DNA of 14,489 nt from an uncultured bacterium. Lineage in GTDB: Bacteria; Verrucomicrobiota; Kiritimatiellia; RFP12; UBA1067. This document shows positions 13,547 to 14,489 of this stretch, in pieces; position 1 is the stretch's first letter, and the number at the start of each line of letters is the position of its first letter. A program made the position numbers and the translations under genes. Where the stretch lies: contig URIT01000083.1 of NCBI GenBank assembly GCA_900547945.1, forward strand, positions 1-14,489, in the 5' to 3' direction. The notes under the pieces are model-generated. The model was not told the origin of the DNA. It ran no database searches and saw nothing but the letters and a program-made list of their open reading frames with translations.

Positions 13547-14109
13547 TCCACCCCTCCCTTCGCTTCATCCACGACGGACAGTAGCCTCTCCTGCATCGGC
13601 AGCGAGGTCAGGTTGGCATAGGGGAACTTCACGCTCCGGCCTCCCACCGCCGAGATGTAGTACACCGTCGAATCGCCGTTCTGGACAAGAAACGAGGAAC
13701 ACGTCCCCGAGTCGTCGATGACGTAGCTGAAGAAGAGTCCGCGTCCACAGGCGCAGGCCACACGCTTCCGCCGACGGGGACCCTTCCCGTCCATCCTGTC
13801 GTCAGGCAGATCCCAGGTAGAGAGGGACACACCCCCTCCCTTCGGCTTCCAATTGGATTCCGGCATCCTCCAATCGGCGGAGACGAGCGCGTATGCCTCA
13901 AACCTCCTTTTTCCGACGCTTCGCGCCCCCCTCCTTTCGTAGAGGCCAACGGAGCCGCCGTTGTACACGCATGTCATGCCGTACTTCTCCAATTCGGACT
14001 TCTTGTCGGGCAATTTCTCCCTGTAGCAGTTTCGTACAACCAAGAACAGCAGGGCATTCACAAGAAGCGAAACGCCACAGAGAACTGCTAGGATAAGATT
14101 GTTCTTCAT
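13543..14109 (-). CDS. Small membrane-anchored protein of unknown function (first of pair)
   Basis: This 188-residue protein is not recognised. Residues 5-27 (LILAVLCGVSLLVNALLFLV) form one membrane anchor or uncleaved signal, followed by a charged segment (REKLPDKKSELEKYG). The outer part has short strands (CVYNGGSVGLYERR, FEAYALVSADW, STVYYISAVGG) and a CACG pair with Cys about 145-147, which may be exported cysteines. No catalytic motif is evident. The Shine-Dalgarno is weak (AGG in TTAGGTTCAAACA). Third codon positions are clearly less G/C-rich than in the housekeeping genes, which is compatible with horizontal acquisition. It overlaps the next gene by four bases. Confidence 0.7.
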   Translation of the reverse strand: MKNNLILAVLCGVSLLVNALLFLVVRNCYREKLPDKKSELEKYGMTCVYNGGSVGLYERRGARSVGKRRFEAYALVSADWRMPESNWKPKGGGVSLSTWDLPDDRMDGKGPRRRKRVACACGRGLFFSYVIDDSGTCSSFLVQNGDSTVYYISAVGGRSVKFPYANLTSLPMQERLLSVVDEAKGGVE

Positions 14110-14182
14110 TGTTTGAACCTAAAAACGGCAGACGGGATGGGGATGTGAATCGGTGAAGAGAGCCCCTTTGTCTCCCTCTCTA

Positions 14183-14229
14183 CCACGGAACACACGGAAC
14201 GGCCTACGGCCGTCACAGAACACACAGAA
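14183..14229. repeat. ACGGCC palindrome flanked by two similar GAACACAC words
   Basis: CCACGGAACACACGGAA (14183-14199) and CACAGAACACACAGAA (14214-14229) are near-copies on either side of ACGGCC-TAC-GGCCGT (14199-14213), a perfect six-base inverted repeat. The layout suggests a dispersed intergenic (REP-like) unit rather than an operator. Confidence 0.6.
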
Positions 14230-14362
14230 GACAGTGTGAACGGCCGCGACAAGCGCGTCCCTCCCGTTTCGTACCAACATTAATCCTGTCCAGCACATAG
14301 GTTAGAAGATTCGGTAATGTGATCGGTCTGGCATGAAATCTTCCTCCTCGATTCCACGAGAG

Positions 14363-14382
14363 GGACGCAATTCATTGCGTCC
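14363..14382. repeat. Palindrome GGACGCAAT-TC-ATTGCGTCC
   Basis: Perfect nine-base arms with a two-base centre lie three bases after a possible minus-strand stop at 14386. It may be a 3' stem or terminator hairpin of that gene, but no T run follows. Confidence 0.6.
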
Positions 14383-14385
14383 GCG

Positions 14386-14489
14386 TCACGCACGGCATCG
14401 TTCCTCCTGCGACGCTGCGTCCTGTCCAGTCTGCCCGGATTCAACATACCATTGGACGAAGTCGCGCAACGTCCAGGTCTGCGGAATGT
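14386..14489 (-). CDS. Possible C-terminal end of a gene running off the right edge
   Basis: In one minus-strand frame the last 33 residues of a protein can be read, including IPQTWTLRDFVQWYVESG and ending in ERCRA before a TGA. The composition looks protein-like and a palindrome follows the stop. Another frame is also open here, so this is only a possibility and no family is recognised. Confidence 0.35.
   Translation of the reverse strand, partial: IPQTWTLRDFVQWYVESGQTGQDAASQEERCRA

Larger units (their letters stand above)
14110..14385. other. Non-coding stretch upstream of the small membrane genes
   Basis: I find no coding signal on either strand. It holds the repeat unit at 14183-14229, the palindrome at 14363-14382 and one copy of TCCTGTCCAG (14284-14293), a word also seen at 4270 and 14420. 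No clear promoter for the gene starting at 14109 could be picked. Confidence 0.6.

Overview
The window is GC-rich bacterial DNA with dense coding, short gene gaps and mostly minus-strand genes. The secreted carbohydrate-active enzymes, a XylR-type (sugar-binding plus AraC) regulator and two different AAA-type ATPase/nuclease-like proteins resemble genomes of polysaccharide-degrading gut bacteria of the PVC group (Kiritimatiellota, Lentisphaerota or Verrucomicrobiota). That placement is an inference with low to moderate confidence; no rRNA or other decisive marker is present.

Region 1 (1-502): the 5' part of an AAA-ATPase-like gene (PF09820 type) that runs off the left edge, with a TATAAT box a few bases before its start codon.

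Region 2 (572-5967, all minus strand, read from right to left): an apparent carbohydrate/uronate operon. It runs: secreted clan GH-A-like hydrolase, its paralogue, a short-chain dehydrogenase (SDR), D-mannonate dehydratase (UxuA) and an MFS transporter. The hydrolases would release sugars outside the cytoplasm, the MFS protein would import them, and the SDR and UxuA would carry them through mannonate to 2-keto-3-deoxygluconate. Two members are visibly damaged. The SDR lacks its catalytic centre through an in-frame deletion. The MFS gene is only its first and last membrane segments joined out of frame. Either the operon is decaying or the assembly collapsed twice.

Region 3 (5968-6231): a divergent, relatively AT-rich control region. 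It has one promoter facing the hydrolase operon, a direct repeat over that promoter's -35, four copies of a GGCGACTAAAT-type word in alternating orientation, and an extended -10 promoter facing right.

Region 4 (6232-8824, plus strand): an ATPase_2/DUF234-type ATPase with a predicted winged helix and nuclease-like tail, followed after one base by a XylR-like regulator. The regulator is the natural candidate controller of the divergent hydrolase operon.

Region 5 (8837-12933, minus strand): housekeeping and ion transport. From right to left it holds tRNA-Ser(CGA), tRNA-Gly(CCC), a CorA-type Mg2+ transporter, a strange octamer/G-run spacer, the ribosome-assembly GTPase Der, and a ClC chloride channel/transporter that overlaps der.

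Region 6 (13040-14489): two overlapping genes for small membrane-anchored proteins of unknown function, less biased to G/C in third positions than their neighbours. They are followed by a repeat-bearing non-coding stretch and possibly the C-terminal end of another minus-strand gene at the right edge.
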